Positions 15,767 to 26,630 are shown, counted from the first letter of the stretch. The stretch is 64,000 nt of DNA from Lachnospiraceae bacterium (GCA_017460885.1 JAFUAB010000040.1:1-64000); one strand, 5' to 3'. A program made the numbers and translations. Notes: generated by a model not told the origin, from the letters alone.

Positions 15767-16636
15767 TTAAATACTACCCCTAAGAGAATCTGCCATCTCA
15801 CTCAAAGAACGCAATCTATGATTCACACCGGATTTCCCAACCGGCGGCACCAGGAGTTCCCCCAACTCCGCAAGCGTTGCCTCGGGATTGTTCAGCCGGA
15901 TTTCCGCCATTTGGCGCAATTTCTCCGGAAGCTTATCCAGTCCGTAATTATCTCTGATATATTCTATATCCTCGCGCTGCCGCTCGGCAGCACCGACGGT
16001 CTTGGCAATATTTGCTGTTTCGCAATTAACCTTTCGGTTGATATCGTTGCTGATCTCTCTCAGAATCCTGGCATTTTCCAGATTCATCAGAGAAATATGC
16101 GCTCCCATGATACCCAACAGGTCTACTATGGATTCCCCTTCCTTGATATACACCCCGGGTATACCTTTCCGGTTGAGCGAGTGCGCATCTATCCCGAAGC
16201 CTGTCAGTACCCCAACCAGCTGACCCGCCTGGGCTTCATCCCTGCATGTAAACTCCAGATGATATCCTTTGGAAGGATCGCTAATGGTTCCGACACACAA
16301 AAAAGCGCCTCTAAGCCAGGCCCTTCTGCAACAGTCTTTGATAAGAAGTCTCGCATCGGTAACCGTTCCGACCGTCCCGGCCTTTGCGGATGGGATATCG
16401 ATCTTCAGCGCTTCATATACCGAATCATTAACCGAATCTATGTTAAATGTTTTTTTCAGTAAAGTAAAGTATTTTTGGGAAGCGTACTCATTTTCTACGG
16501 TTATGTCAAAATGATCTAAGGATTTATGTGATTCCTTTGCAAAATGCACAATAGCTCCCAGCTCCGCCAGCTGACAATGGCGGGATTTTCCCGTTACCTC
16601 TATCAATTCCTGCTTTACATCTGATGAAAAAGACAT
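15767..16636 (-). CDS. whiA: DNA-binding protein WhiA
   Basis: WhiA combines a LAGLIDADG-like domain with a C-terminal helix-turn-helix; it regulates sporulation in actinomycetes and affects cell division and chromosome segregation in Firmicutes. The 289-residue product begins MSFSSDVKQELIEV, the usual start of the family, and ends with LNNPEATLAELGELL and VGKSGVNHRLRSL, the helix-turn-helix. The GTG 36 nt upstream is rejected because it has no ribosome binding site. It lies 12 nt before crh and 57 nt after rapZ in the same direction, in the conserved rapZ-whiA-crh order. The yvcK/glmR gene often found between rapZ and whiA is absent. Confidence 0.95.
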   Translation of the reverse strand: MSFSSDVKQELIEVTGKSRHCQLAELGAIVHFAKESHKSLDHFDITVENEYASQKYFTLLKKTFNIDSVNDSVYEALKIDIPSAKAGTVGTVTDARLLIKDCCRRAWLRGAFLCVGTISDPSKGYHLEFTCRDEAQAGQLVGVLTGFGIDAHSLNRKGIPGVYIKEGESIVDLLGIMGAHISLMNLENARILREISNDINRKVNCETANIAKTVGAAERQREDIEYIRDNYGLDKLPEKLRQMAEIRLNNPEATLAELGELLVPPVGKSGVNHRLRSLSEMADSLRGSI

Positions 16637-16693
16637 GATATATCTCTTCGGATACGTGGTCTTCCGCTTCACGTGGAAACCCGCAGCTGACCC

Positions 16694-17563
16694 TTATTTT
16701 CCGGCACGGCCCACATCACGATGCGACAGATTTAGACCGTAATCACCTTTGTTTTTAAGGCGTTCGTACAGACTGTGAGCAAGCGTCACGGATCTGTGCT
16801 TGCCTCCTGTACAGCCTATGGCAACTACAAGCTTATACTTGCCCTCGCTCACATAATGCGGGATCAGAAATTCCAGCATATCGGCGCATCTGTCCAAAAA
16901 TCCCCCTGCTTCGGGGAAACTCAGGACATAATCCCTGACCTCCCTGTCAAGCCCGGTTTTGTGTTTAAGCTCATCTATATAAAACGGATTCGGCAAAAAT
17001 CTGACATCAAATACAAGATCCGCATCCTGAGGTATCCCGTTCTTAAAGCCGAATGAAAGGATGGATACCATCAGACTGTTATATTCTTCGTTCGCGACAA
17101 AGATACGTTCCAGTTCGGTCTTCAGGTCACGTGTCAGAAGATTGGAGGTATCTATTACATAATCTGCTTTGCCAAGAAGTCCGGCCAGCAGCTCTCTTTC
17201 ACGCCGGATACCGTCTTCAATGCGGTCATCCACACTGGCCATAGGATGGTTGCGGCGGGATTCCTTGTATCTCTTGATCAGCACCTCGTCGGAGGCGTTC
17301 ATAAAGAGGATCTCCACCGAGTACCCGCTGCTTTTGAGACCCTCCAGCAATGTCTCGGTGTCGGAAAAATTAAGTCCGGCTCGCACGTCCAACCCAAGCG
17401 CGACCTTGGAATATTCTCCGCCCTGCTGGTCCATCAGTTCCATAAGTCCGGTGATCAGCGGAATAGGCATATTGTCCACACAGTAATAACCTGCGTCCTC
17501 CAGCATTTTGAGAGCCGTGGCTCTGCCGCCTCCGCTCATGCCCGTTACGATCACAAATCGCAT
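16694..17563 (-). CDS. rapZ: RapZ-type nucleotide-binding protein (YvcJ)
   Basis: In Escherichia coli RapZ is an RNase adaptor that senses glucosamine-6-phosphate; the Bacillus homologue YvcJ binds and hydrolyses nucleotides. The 289-residue protein has the family start with GYYCVDNMPIPLI and the C-terminal GCTGGKHRSVTLA and HRDVG motifs. The Walker A loop is unusual: GMSGGGRATA at residues 8-17, with Arg14 in place of the invariant Lys and Ala15 in place of Ser/Thr, so nucleotide binding by the N-domain may be weak. It begins 1 nt after the murB stop, hence coupled translation. Confidence 0.93.
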   Translation of the reverse strand: MRFVIVTGMSGGGRATALKMLEDAGYYCVDNMPIPLITGLMELMDQQGGEYSKVALGLDVRAGLNFSDTETLLEGLKSSGYSVEILFMNASDEVLIKRYKESRRNHPMASVDDRIEDGIRRERELLAGLLGKADYVIDTSNLLTRDLKTELERIFVANEEYNSLMVSILSFGFKNGIPQDADLVFDVRFLPNPFYIDELKHKTGLDREVRDYVLSFPEAGGFLDRCADMLEFLIPHYVSEGKYKLVVAIGCTGGKHRSVTLAHSLYERLKNKGDYGLNLSHRDVGRAGK

Positions 17564-17564
17564 G

Positions 17565-18482
17565 TCAGAAGTCTCCCAAAAGAATCACTTCGGGTTCAAG
17601 CTTTACATTAAATCGGCTCTTTACCCGGTCCTGAACCTCGCAGATCACATCATAGATATCCGATGCGGAAGCATATCCGACATTTACGATAAATCCGCAG
17701 TGTTTATCGGAGACCCTGGCTCCGCCGATCTGAAATCCGCGCATTCCCGCATCCATGATCAGCTTGCCCGCATAATTGCCCTCCGGTCTCTTGAATGTGG
17801 AACCGGCACTTGGCAGGTCAAGAGGCTGCCTGGCTCTGCGCTGCCCGGCAAGATCGTTCATTTTGGCTGCTATTTCCTCCCGGTCTCCGTTTTGTAACGA
17901 TAGTGTCACCTCTGTGACTATATACTCGGAATTCCTGATAATACTGGTTCGGTATCCGAACTCCATTATCATGTTTTCAAGGGTCAGAAACTCTCCCTCA
18001 GGGGTTAATACCTCAACGGTCTCTACTATCCGGCTCATTTCGCCATCGTAAGCTCCGGCGTTCATCACGATCGCGCCGCCTACGCTTCCGGGTATTCCGG
18101 ATGCAAATTCCATTCCGCTCAGTGACCGGTCAGCGGCCTCATGCGACACCTGTGAAAGCAGGGCTCCGGCTCCGCAGGTGATCTTCTGTCCGTCAACAGT
18201 GATGCCGGCAAATTCTCCGGAAAGCCTGATGACTATTCCGTCATAACCCTTATCCGATACCAAAAGGTTACTGCCATTGCCCAGTATAAAATATTTATGT
18301 CCGGTTCGGTTGAAATAGACGACCAGATTTTTAAGCTCGTCCCGGTTCTCCACCGTCAGCATAAGCCTCGCCGGTCCGCCTACCCTGAAGGATGTATGAA
18401 CAGCCATATCCTCATTTTGGATCATCCGCTCCTGCGGGATTATTTTTGCAATATTCTGTAAAAAATCTTCGCTGAGTCTCAC
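17565..18482 (-). CDS. murB: UDP-N-acetylenolpyruvoylglucosamine reductase
   Basis: Makes UDP-N-acetylmuramate with NADPH and FAD in peptidoglycan synthesis, in the cytoplasm. The 305-residue product has NTSFRVGG-like HTSFRVGGPARL, FILGNGSNLLVSD and GIPGSVGGAIVMNAGAY as the FAD-binding parts, and PSAGSTFKRP, with the catalytic Ser typical of type IIb MurB, then EP near the end. GTG at 18482 is taken as start since GGAGG is 4 nt upstream; an upstream frame of 13 codons has no such site. Position between the ROK kinase and rapZ matches other Clostridia. Confidence 0.96.
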   Translation of the reverse strand: MRLSEDFLQNIAKIIPQERMIQNEDMAVHTSFRVGGPARLMLTVENRDELKNLVVYFNRTGHKYFILGNGSNLLVSDKGYDGIVIRLSGEFAGITVDGQKITCGAGALLSQVSHEAADRSLSGMEFASGIPGSVGGAIVMNAGAYDGEMSRIVETVEVLTPEGEFLTLENMIMEFGYRTSIIRNSEYIVTEVTLSLQNGDREEIAAKMNDLAGQRRARQPLDLPSAGSTFKRPEGNYAGKLIMDAGMRGFQIGGARVSDKHCGFIVNVGYASASDIYDVICEVQDRVKSRFNVKLEPEVILLGDF

Positions 18483-18577
18483 AATTCCTCCAATTATAGT
18501 AAACGAATCAAGTAACTGCACTTTGCCGAGCCATAACAGCCATAAGGCAATTACTGAATCCGTTGACTATATGATCA

Positions 18578-19516
18578 TTAATCAAGTATCAGTTTAGCAC
18601 TGCCGTATATACCGGCATCGTTGCCCAATGTAGCCAGCGCGAACTCCACATTCCTTGACGCATGGAATACATTTTCCAGGTATACGGGACGTATATAATC
18701 AAAGAGTATGTCTCCTGCCTTACTTACTCCGCCTCCGATGACAAACACCTCCGGATTGACAACATCCGCGATCATGGCAAGTCCCTTGCCCAGATACTCT
18801 CCAAAGGTCTTTGCAACACGGACAGCCAGCGCATCTCCCTCTTTTACAGCATCAAAAACAGCCTTGGCGGACAGTTCGGAATCTCTGAGCACAGAAGCAT
18901 CCGTACTCCTTTCAAGCTCCCTGCGAGCCAGCCTGACAACTCCGGTTGCTGAGGCATACTGCTCGAGACAGCCATGATTGCCGCATCCGCATTCATCCTC
19001 CTCACCGTCCTGTACATGTATATGTCCGATCTCTCCACCGGCACCTGTAGCTCCGTTAAGAAGCCTGCCGTCTACAATGATACCGCCGCCGATACCTGTG
19101 CCAAGCGTAACGGCAACAATGTTTTTACGTCCCTTTCCGGCTCCCATCCACATTTCACCGAGAGCGGCCACATTGGCATCATTTCCGCCCCTGATCTTAA
19201 AACCGCGGAGCATCGGTGTCATAGCCTCTACCAGATTGAACTTATCCCATCCGAGATTGACAGCCTTATGTACGACTCCGTTATCATCAACGGGGCCGGG
19301 CACTCCGATACCTACTCCGATCACTTCCTCTGCACTCATATTGCGCGAAACTATCTCCTTTTTGATAGCATCCGCGATATCAGGCAGGATATTCGAACCG
19401 TTCTCATGCGTACGTGTAGGAATCTCCCATTTGTTCAAAACATTGCCTTCGGTATCGAAAAAGCCGAGTTTGACAGTCGTACCTCCTACATCAACTCCGA
19501 AAACATACTTGCCCAT
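18578..19516 (-). CDS. ROK-family sugar kinase (glucokinase)
   Basis: A 312-residue cytoplasmic kinase, probably glucose to glucose-6-phosphate. Seen: GVDVGGTTVKLGFFD at the N-terminus (phosphate 1), GVGIGVPGPVDDNG, NDANVAALGE with the catalytic Asp, TLGTGIGGGII (phosphate 2), GHIHVQDGEEDECGCGNHGCLEQYAS with the Cys3-His zinc site typical of ROK kinases, and VIGGGVSKAG. The start MGKYVFG at 19516 has AGGAGG upstream; 41 extra upstream codons overlap hprK and are rejected. It follows hprK by 4 nt. Substrate glucose is the most likely but is inferred from family. Confidence 0.92.
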   Translation of the reverse strand: MGKYVFGVDVGGTTVKLGFFDTEGNVLNKWEIPTRTHENGSNILPDIADAIKKEIVSRNMSAEEVIGVGIGVPGPVDDNGVVHKAVNLGWDKFNLVEAMTPMLRGFKIRGGNDANVAALGEMWMGAGKGRKNIVAVTLGTGIGGGIIVDGRLLNGATGAGGEIGHIHVQDGEEDECGCGNHGCLEQYASATGVVRLARRELERSTDASVLRDSELSAKAVFDAVKEGDALAVRVAKTFGEYLGKGLAMIADVVNPEVFVIGGGVSKAGDILFDYIRPVYLENVFHASRNVEFALATLGNDAGIYGSAKLILD

Positions 19517-19520
19517 CGGT

Positions 19521-20465
19521 TTAATCCTCCTCTTCGTCGTCTCTCTTCTTGGTAAGGTTTTCCTGTACCCTCTTATAAAGCTCCTGCGCAGCATTATAGC
19601 CCATCTTTTTCTGACGATGGTTAACGGCCGCGGACTCACAGATTATAGCCAGATTGCGTCCCGGTCTGATGGGGATATTGTGGCAGACTACCCGAATTCC
19701 CAAAAATTCCGTATATTCCTCGTCCAGTCCCAGACGATCGTACTCCTTATCCTTGTCCCAGTCCTCCAGACGGATGACCAGATCGATATTCTGGGTCTCA
19801 CGTACGCAGCTGGCACCGAATAGAGCCTTCACATCTATGATCCCTATGCCGCGAAGCTCAATGAAATGCTTGGTGATATCCGGAGCAGTACCTACCAGGG
19901 AAGCATCAGACACCTTGCGGATCTCTACAACATCATCGGTTACCAGACGATGTCCTCTCTTGATCAGCTCCAGTGCGGCTTCGGATTTACCTATTCCGCT
20001 CTCTCCGGTGATCAGCACACCTTCTCCGTAAACATCAACCAGTACCCCGTGAACCGAGATACACGGTGCAAGCTTTACATTCATCCATCTGATGATCTCT
20101 GCGGTAAATGCCGACGTTGCCTTGGGTGTCACAAACAGCGGAACATTATTTTTGATCGCTGTTTCCGTGAACAGCTTATTGGGCTTAAGATCACGGCAGA
20201 AGACGATACAGGGTATAGGATAACTGAGAAGCTTCTCAAAGATCTCCTTCTGAGTCTTTTTGTCCAGGGATTCCATGTATGTGTACTCCACATATCCGAT
20301 GATCTGAAGCCTGGTCGCTTCAAAATGCTCAAAATATCCTGCCATCTGCAATGCGATACGGTTTACGTCGGGCTGATGGATCTTGATGCCGGATATATCT
20401 ACCTCGGGCGTCAACGAAGTGAGCTCCATCTTCTCGGTGATAGTTTTAAGACTTAATGTTGCCAT
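19521..20465 (-). CDS. hprK: HPr kinase/phosphorylase
   Basis: Phosphorylates the regulatory serine of HPr and Crh with ATP, and removes it, so setting carbon catabolite control. The 314-residue protein has the N-terminal domain, His139 in SVHG, the P-loop GESGIGKS at 154-161, VTDDVVEI and the signature FIELRGIGIIDV at 201-212. GGAGG lies 9 nt before the ATG at 20465; 26 upstream in-frame codons lie in REP-like sequence and are rejected. It heads the hprK-ROK-murB-rapZ-whiA-crh group. Its likely target at the end of the group keeps only the serine site. Confidence 0.96.
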   Translation of the reverse strand: MATLSLKTITEKMELTSLTPEVDISGIKIHQPDVNRIALQMAGYFEHFEATRLQIIGYVEYTYMESLDKKTQKEIFEKLLSYPIPCIVFCRDLKPNKLFTETAIKNNVPLFVTPKATSAFTAEIIRWMNVKLAPCISVHGVLVDVYGEGVLITGESGIGKSEAALELIKRGHRLVTDDVVEIRKVSDASLVGTAPDITKHFIELRGIGIIDVKALFGASCVRETQNIDLVIRLEDWDKDKEYDRLGLDEEYTEFLGIRVVCHNIPIRPGRNLAIICESAAVNHRQKKMGYNAAQELYKRVQENLTKKRDDEEED

Positions 20466-20505
20466 AACAAAATACCTCCAAAGTGTGTCGCGGGTTGCAT
20501 ACATT

Positions 20506-20700
20506 TTGACACTCGGGGACGGAGTCAGAGTGTCATTTGTCATCGGGGACGGTCCTGTTGATCCATTTGGATCCTGGAGACAATACTACCGATTTATTTT
20601 ATCATACTTTAAATATATTCCCCACAGTTTTATTAAAATGGACCAACAGAACTGTCCCCATGACCCGCAAATGACACCATGACTCCGTCCCCGAGTGTCA
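20506..20700. repeat. REP-like long inverted repeat between uvrC and hprK
   Basis: The left arm (about 20507-20572) and right arm (about 20634-20700) match in inverted orientation over some 65 nt with few differences; both hold GGGGACGGAGTCA, TGTCATTTG and GGACNGT/TCTGTTG blocks. The middle is AT-rich. The outer end of the right arm supplies the stop codon of uvrC. GGGGACGG-type blocks also occur at 37791-37815, 53441-53485 and 56369-56419. Such palindromes are typical REP elements moved by RAYT-type transposases; no transposase gene is in the window. Confidence 0.85.
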
Positions 20701-22521
20701 TTTTTTCAGGTATCGGCTGATCTCTTCTGCCACATTCAGCGGCAGCCCGGCCTTCTCGCTGATCTCCTCCGGCGCTGCGGCTCTGATATCATCAATGGAT
20801 TCAAATGCTTTCATCAGGCTGCGGCGTCTCTTGGGACCGACGCCCGGTATCTCATCCAGAACCGAATGCACCTGGGATTTGGATCTCAGAGAGCGGTGAT
20901 ACTCTATAGCAAAACGGTGTGCCTCATCCTGTATCCTGGTCAGAAGCTTGAAGCCCTCGGATCTGGTGTCGATCGGTATCTCTATATTGTTGTAATACAG
21001 GCCTCTTGTTCGATGGTTATCGTCCTTGACCATTCCGGCTACGGGAATATTGATATGCAGCTCATCCAACACACTCAAGGCGATATTCACCTGTCCCCGT
21101 CCACCGTCCATCAGTATGATATCGGGAAACTTATGAAAGGAATTGTCCTCCCCCTCATGTCTGAACCGGCGGCTTAAAACCTCCCTCATGCAGGCGTAAT
21201 CATCCGGTCCGGCCACTGTCTTTATCCTAAACTTGCGGTAGTCGCTCCTCTTGGGTTTGCCGTCCTCATAGACCACCATGCTCCCGACATTGGCAAATCC
21301 GCTGATATTTGATATATCATAGGCTTCCATGCGGCGAAGCCCTTCCATATCCAGCCAGTTCTCTATCTCTGCAACTGCGCCGACAGTCCGCTCCTTCTCC
21401 TTACGGATACGCTCACGGTCTCTGTCCAGCACCAGTCTGGCGTTCTGTGATGCCAGTTCAACGAACTTCTCACGACTGCCACGCTTGGGATTCAGGATAT
21501 ACACCCTGCTGCCTCTGATCTCACTGAGCCAGTTCTCTATCAGCTCTTTGTCCTCGATCTCATATTGGAGCATCAGTTCCCTGGGTACATACGGAGTACC
21601 TGCATAGAACTGCTGCACAAAATCATGCATTATAACAGAGTCTTCAAAATCCCCGATGTTCTCCATATAATAATGTTCGCGACCTATCAGTTTTCCGCCT
21701 CTTACAAAAAAGACCTGGATCACCGCGTCGGTCTCTTCTCTGGCCATAGCCACCACATCCCGATCCTCACCGTCGGAATCGGTGATCTTCTGCTTCTGAG
21801 TAACGCTCCTCACACTTTCCAGCAGATCCCGCAGGGCCGCAGCCTCTTCAAAATTCAGTTCCTCGGAGGCCTTGTTCATCCGGCTCTCCAGATCTCTGAT
21901 CACGGGCTTGATATTGCCATTCAGAAAATCAACTGCCGCATCTATATGGCTCCGATACTCCTCCTGAGAGATATTTCCCTGGCAGGGAGCATCGCACTGT
22001 GAGATGTGGTAATTAAGGCACGGCCTCTCCAGTCCGATATCCCGGGGCAGTGAGCGGTTGCAGTTCCGCAGTCTGTAGAGCCGGTTCAGCAGGTCAATGG
22101 TATCGCGAACCGCCGCTGATGATGTAAAAGGGCCGAAATACCTGGACCTGTCCTTCTTCATTTCCCTGGAAAAAAGGATCCTGGGATAAGGCTCACCCAT
22201 GGTCACCTTGATATACGGATAGGTCTTGTCATCTTTAAGAAGTGTATTGTATTTGGGGGAATTCTCTTTGATCAGATTGTTCTCGAGGACCAGTGCCTCG
22301 AGTTCGGAGTCGGTAACGATGTATTCGAAGTATGCCACCTGCTCTACCATCCGGTCTATCTGGGGACCGCGTCCGATGATCTTGCGGAAATATGATCTGA
22401 CACGATTGTGCAGATCAACCGCCTTACCGACGTAGAGTATAGTATCCCCGGCGTCATGCATGATGTAAACGCCGGGGTTATGAGGCAGCTTTTTGAGTTC
22501 TTCCTGTATATCAAATGCCAT
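20698..22521 (-). CDS. uvrC: UvrABC system protein C
   Basis: Dual-incision nuclease of nucleotide excision repair. The 607-residue protein has the N-terminal GIY-YIG domain ([20 protein letters not shown]), a Cys-containing [13 protein letters not shown] segment, a UVR-like stretch with [16 protein letters not shown], the C-terminal RNase H-like domain ([21 protein letters not shown]) and a final helix-hairpin-helix ([13 protein letters not shown]). The start at 22521 is 10 nt after the ftsH stop; the longer frame overlaps ftsH and lacks homology. The stop codon lies in a REP-like element. Known Clostridia often carry uvrC before hprK. Confidence 0.96.
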   Translation of the reverse strand: MAFDIQEELKKLPHNPGVYIMHDAGDTILYVGKAVDLHNRVRSYFRKIIGRGPQIDRMVEQVAYFEYIVTDSELEALVLENNLIKENSPKYNTLLKDDKTYPYIKVTMGEPYPRILFSREMKKDRSRYFGPFTSSAAVRDTIDLLNRLYRLRNCNRSLPRDIGLERPCLNYHISQCDAPCQGNISQEEYRSHIDAAVDFLNGNIKPVIRDLESRMNKASEELNFEEAAALRDLLESVRSVTQKQKITDSDGEDRDVVAMAREETDAVIQVFFVRGGKLIGREHYYMENIGDFEDSVIMHDFVQQFYAGTPYVPRELMLQYEIEDKELIENWLSEIRGSRVYILNPKRGSREKFVELASQNARLVLDRDRERIRKEKERTVGAVAEIENWLDMEGLRRMEAYDISNISGFANVGSMVVYEDGKPKRSDYRKFRIKTVAGPDDYACMREVLSRRFRHEGEDNSFHKFPDIILMDGGRGQVNIALSVLDELHINIPVAGMVKDDNHRTRGLYYNNIEIPIDTRSEGFKLLTRIQDEAHRFAIEYHRSLRSKSQVHSVLDEIPGVGPKRRRSLMKAFESIDDIRAAAPEEISEKAGLPLNVAEEISRYLKK

Positions 22522-22531
22522 AGCCGATGTC

Positions 22532-25057
22532 CTACTTACCTCCGGAAAAAACTCCGCCGGAGGGAATACCGCTGTCCGAACCGGATCCGCCTTCTCCGCC
22601 ATCCTTGTCATCGGTATCTTCGGGAGCGGAATACGCACCGGTTTCGGTTCCTTCCTTGGCTTCGTATTCTATGGTCTCGGTCTTTGTAACGGAGATCTTA
22701 TCATCCACTACGGCCTGAAAGCTCTTTTTGATCTGGGACTGCACATCCTGACGCGTTATGGGAGCCGGGTTTCCCGTTTGTCCCTGCCCGGAGCTCTTTG
22801 TCTGATTCTGTCCGGAGCGTTCGCCGGGTCTGCCAAACTGACTCGTCACAGGCTTGTCTGATGTCGGATATGGTCGGATGCCACGGTCTGTCTCTGCGGG
22901 AGCCATGGATACTTCGGCCTTTACTTCCTCCGCTTTGGTCCCGGTCTTTGCTTCCTCCGCTTTAGCCTTCTCCTCCTTCTCGGCAGCCATCTCCTTATCC
23001 AGTTCCTCCAGATAAGCATCTATATCGGATGTATCCCTATCCTTGTTCTTTTCATTGATCCTGCCTATGCGAGGTGTCGAACCACCCTCACCTTCATCAC
23101 CCTCCTCGGGTTCGGGCAATCCCTTTTCCTTACGGTAGATCTTCATGAATTCCTTACCGGTGATGGTTTCCTTTTTGATCAGGAAGCCTGCGATCTTATC
23201 CATCAGATCACGATTTTCCTTAAGCATCTTTTTGGCTTCCTTATAGCAGTCCTTAAGGATCTTCATGACCTCCGTATCGATATCCGCAGCGGTCACATCC
23301 GAGCAGTTTAATGCCAGACGTCCGTCCAGGTATCTGCTTTCCACGGTCTCCAATCCCATCAGTCCGAACCGCTTGCTCATTCCGTACTGCGTGACCATGG
23401 ATCTGGCTATGGATGTCGCTCTCTCTATATCATTGGATGCACCGGTAGTAACAGTATCGAATACGATCTCTTCTGCGGCACGTCCTCCCAGCAGACCTAC
23501 GATCATATCGTGAAGCTCCGCCTGGGTATTAAGGTATTTCTCCTCCTCAGGAACCTGCATAACATATCCGAGAGCTCCCATAGTGCGGGGAACTATGGTG
23601 ATCTTCTGCACCGGCTCCGAATTCTTCTGGAGAGCTGCGATCAGAGCGTGTCCGACCTCGTGGTAGGATACGATCCTGCGCTCCTCCTGACTCATGATGC
23701 GATCCTTCTTCTCCTTGCCTACAAGAACCTGCTCAACCGCCACAAAGAGATCCTTCTGGCTCACAAGCTTACGGCCCTCCTTGACTGCATTGATGGCGGC
23801 CTCATTGATCATATTTGCCAGATCGGAACCTACGGCACCGCTGGTAGCAAGAGCTATTTCGTTAAGATCTACCGTATCGTCCATCAGTACATCCTTGGAA
23901 TGCACCTTCAATATCTCAACCCTGCCCTTTAAGTCAGGCTTGTCCACTATGATACGTCTGTCAAAACGCCCGGGACGCAGCAGTGCCTTGTCCAGGATCT
24001 CGGGTCTGTTGGTAGCCGCCAGTATGATTATACCCTTTTTGGCATCGAATCCGTCCATCTCCGAAAGCAGTTGATTAAGCGTCTGCTCTCTTTCCTCGTT
24101 GCCTCCGCCGTATTTGGAATCGCGGCTCCGTCCGATCGCATCGATCTCATCGATAAAGACGATACAGGGGGCATGCTTTTCGGCGTCATGGAAAAGGTCC
24201 CTCACTCGCGATGCTCCTACACCGACATAAAGCTCTATAAAGTCCGAACCGGCCAGTGAAAAGAACGGCACATGCGCTTCACCTGCGACGGCTTTGGCAA
24301 GCAGCGTCTTACCGGTTCCGGGAGGTCCCACGAGAAGTGCTCCCTTGGGCAGTCTTGCACCGATCCTGGAATACTTGTCCGGATTATGCAGAAAGTCCAC
24401 AACCTCGACCAGTGACTCCTTAGCCTCATCCTCGCCCGCAACGTCGGCAAACGTGATCCCGGTCTCCTTTTCCATATAAAGCTTGGCGTTGGACTTGCCC
24501 ACACCCATACCCATAAAGCCGCCGCCGGACTTGTTCATCCTGCGGAAAAGCAGGCTTAAAAGCACCCACATCAGCACGATCGGCAATATATAGGTCAGCA
24601 ATATGGAAAGCAGGATACTGGATCCGTCGGATACCTCTCCTTTAACCTCTACGCCATGCTTCAGCAATCTGGCGGTAAGGGTATCATCCTCCTCGATCTT
24701 GCCGGTATAATACGTAGCCTTAACAACATCGGTCGAATAGAAGAACAGGCTCGGATACGCACTCTGCGGTGACGAATCGTCTGTCTTGGTAGTGATCTCG
24801 ATACGGTCTGAGCCAATGGAAACGCTTTCTATCTCGTCATTCTCCAGCATCTGGATGAACTCGTTATAGCTGATCTCCTCCGTCATGTTTCCGTTTAATA
24901 TCCGGATAAAATATGACACCATGAGCAGCGTGACCAGCGCAGCCAGAATAAACATAAAGACGCTCTGTCTGTGCGGTCCGTTATTTCCGTTATTGTTGCC
25001 GTTTCCGTTATTGCGATTTCCCCCGGATCCGCCTCCGGGGATCTGATTGTTATCCAT
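22532..25057 (-). CDS. ftsH: ATP-dependent zinc metalloprotease FtsH with long C-terminal tail
   Basis: Membrane-anchored AAA protease for quality control and regulated turnover. Two membrane segments (about 32-54 and 149-171) flank an extracytoplasmic domain. Walker A GPPGTGKT is at 244-251, Walker [10 protein letters not shown] at 298-306, the second region of homology around [20 protein letters not shown] at 348-367 and the zinc motif HEVGH at 466-470. The N-terminus is Gly/Asn-rich. The family is usually 600-700 residues; here 841, with about 190 extra acidic, Lys/Glu- then Gly/Ser-rich residues after 650. Start at 25057 is chosen because AGAAGG is 8 nt upstream; one two codons earlier is too near it. 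Confidence 0.95.
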   Translation of the reverse strand: MDNNQIPGGGSGGNRNNGNGNNNGNNGPHRQSVFMFILAALVTLLMVSYFIRILNGNMTEEISYNEFIQMLENDEIESVSIGSDRIEITTKTDDSSPQSAYPSLFFYSTDVVKATYYTGKIEEDDTLTARLLKHGVEVKGEVSDGSSILLSILLTYILPIVLMWVLLSLLFRRMNKSGGGFMGMGVGKSNAKLYMEKETGITFADVAGEDEAKESLVEVVDFLHNPDKYSRIGARLPKGALLVGPPGTGKTLLAKAVAGEAHVPFFSLAGSDFIELYVGVGASRVRDLFHDAEKHAPCIVFIDEIDAIGRSRDSKYGGGNEEREQTLNQLLSEMDGFDAKKGIIILAATNRPEILDKALLRPGRFDRRIIVDKPDLKGRVEILKVHSKDVLMDDTVDLNEIALATSGAVGSDLANMINEAAINAVKEGRKLVSQKDLFVAVEQVLVGKEKKDRIMSQEERRIVSYHEVGHALIAALQKNSEPVQKITIVPRTMGALGYVMQVPEEEKYLNTQAELHDMIVGLLGGRAAEEIVFDTVTTGASNDIERATSIARSMVTQYGMSKRFGLMGLETVESRYLDGRLALNCSDVTAADIDTEVMKILKDCYKEAKKMLKENRDLMDKIAGFLIKKETITGKEFMKIYRKEKGLPEPEEGDEGEGGSTPRIGRINEKNKDRDTSDIDAYLEELDKEMAAEKEEKAKAEEAKTGTKAEEVKAEVSMAPAETDRGIRPYPTSDKPVTSQFGRPGERSGQNQTKSSGQGQTGNPAPITRQDVQSQIKKSFQAVVDDKISVTKTETIEYEAKEGTETGAYSAPEDTDDKDGGEGGSGSDSGIPSGGVFSGGK

Positions 25058-25142
25058 TATCATATCCTTCTTATATTTTTTGATGCCGGGATCACGGGAT
25101 CACGGATCTCACTCACGATAACATCCCATTCTCCCATGACAT

Positions 25143-26630
25143 TTACTGTCTGTGATATAGTCTGTCCTCTGCCTCATAGCGTGGCTCACAGGTCAGCTGT
25201 ATCCCAAGCTTGCGGAACATCCGCGAATCTTCCTCCGTGAGAATGACCGTGGAATGCGCATCGCAGCCGCGCAGATTGGGAAGCTGTCTGATCGCCTTAG
25301 CGGCCAGTTCGTTAGAACCGGCAGACGAGGACAGCGCGATCAGTATCTCATCCATATGCAGATTGGGATTCTTTGATCCCAGATAATCCGTTTTAAGCGT
25401 CTGAATGGGGGTGATATACTCCGGAGCGATCAGCTTGACCTCATCGTCTATGCCCGCAAGTGTCTTGATGGCGTTAAGCACCACAGCCGCGGAGGGTCCC
25501 AGCAGATCTCCGGTCTTGCCTGTCACGAGCGTGCCGTCCGGCAGCTCAATGGCAGCAGCAGGGTGTCCGGTGGCTTTTTCTTTGGCAAGCGCAGCACCGA
25601 CAACCCGTCTGTCTTCTATGGTGATCTCGGCCTGATTCATCAGAAGCTCCAGCTTGCGGATGTCATCCTTAGCCGTACCCATTATCCTCTTTTCGGCCTG
25701 CGCCTTATAATATCGGCGGATTATCTCCTGAAGCGAAGCCTCCCGGCACGCCTCGTCGTCGATGATACAGTTTCCGACCATGTTCACGCCCATATCCGTA
25801 GGGGATTTGTAGGGACTTGTGCCCATGATCATCTCGAGCATGGACTTGACCACAGGGAATATCTCTATATCACGGTTATAATTTACCGTAGTCTCCCCAT
25901 AGGCTTCCAGATGGAAGGGATCGATCATATTTACGTCATTCAGATCGGCCGTGGCCGCCTCGTAAGCCAGATTCACGGGGTGCTTGAGGGGCAGATTCCA
26001 TATGGGGAAGGTTTCGAACTTGGCATATCCTGCCTTGATACCGTGTCTGTATTCATGATAAAGCTGAGACAGGCATGTAGCCATCTTGCCGCTGCCCGGA
26101 CCGGGAGCCGTAACAACGACAAGCGGTCTGGATGCCTCTATATAATCATTTTTGCCATAACCCTCGTCGCTGACGATGGTGGCTGTATCATACGGATAGC
26201 CGGGGATCTTGTAATGCCTGTAGGTCCTGATCCCCATCTCGTTGAGCCTCTTTTCAAAAATCGCCGCCTCGGGCTGGGAATTATACATGGTCAGAACCAC
26301 GCTGCCCACATACAGGTCCTTACTCTGAAAGGCATCGATCAGTCTGAGAACATCCATATCGTAGGTAATCCCGTAGTCGCTGCGCATTTTGCCGGCTTCT
26401 ATGTCCTCGGCGTTGATCGCTATGACTATCTCGGCCTGATCCTTAAGCTGCATCAGCATCTGCAGCTTGGAATCGGGATGAAATCCGGGAAGTACCCTGG
26501 ATGCGTGATAGTCATCAAAGAGCTTTCCTCCGAACTCCAGATAAAGCTTGTTGTCAAATTTGCCGATCCTATCCCTGATATGCTCCGACTGCATCGACAG
26601 ATATTTGTCGTTGTCAAACCCGATCTTCAT
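25143..26630 (-). CDS. DUF1846 (UPF0371) family protein
   Basis: A 495-residue cytoplasmic protein of the DUF1846 family, common in Firmicutes and of unknown biochemical role. Recognised by [20 protein letters not shown] at the start, [46 protein letters not shown] (a P-loop-like GPGSGK around residue 180) and [20 protein letters not shown]. Length equals the family's. The start at 26630 has AAGAGG upstream. It precedes ftsH by 85 nt on the same strand, which may be one transcript. No function is assigned. Confidence 0.9.
   Translation of the reverse strand: MKIGFDNDKYLSMQSEHIRDRIGKFDNKLYLEFGGKLFDDYHASRVLPGFHPDSKLQMLMQLKDQAEIVIAINAEDIEAGKMRSDYGITYDMDVLRLIDAFQSKDLYVGSVVLTMYNSQPEAAIFEKRLNEMGIRTYRHYKIPGYPYDTATIVSDEGYGKNDYIEASRPLVVVTAPGPGSGKMATCLSQLYHEYRHGIKAGYAKFETFPIWNLPLKHPVNLAYEAATADLNDVNMIDPFHLEAYGETTVNYNRDIEIFPVVKSMLEMIMGTSPYKSPTDMGVNMVGNCIIDDEACREASLQEIIRRYYKAQAEKRIMGTAKDDIRKLELLMNQAEITIEDRRVVGAALAKEKATGHPAAAIELPDGTLVTGKTGDLLGPSAAVVLNAIKTLAGIDDEVKLIAPEYITPIQTLKTDYLGSKNPNLHMDEILIALSSSAGSNELAAKAIRQLPNLRGCDAHSTVILTEEDSRMFRKLGIQLTCEPRYEAEDRLYHRQ

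Noticed and set aside
22522..22638. Longer UvrC start
   Set aside because: The extra 39 codons overlap the end of ftsH in another frame and lack UvrC homology.
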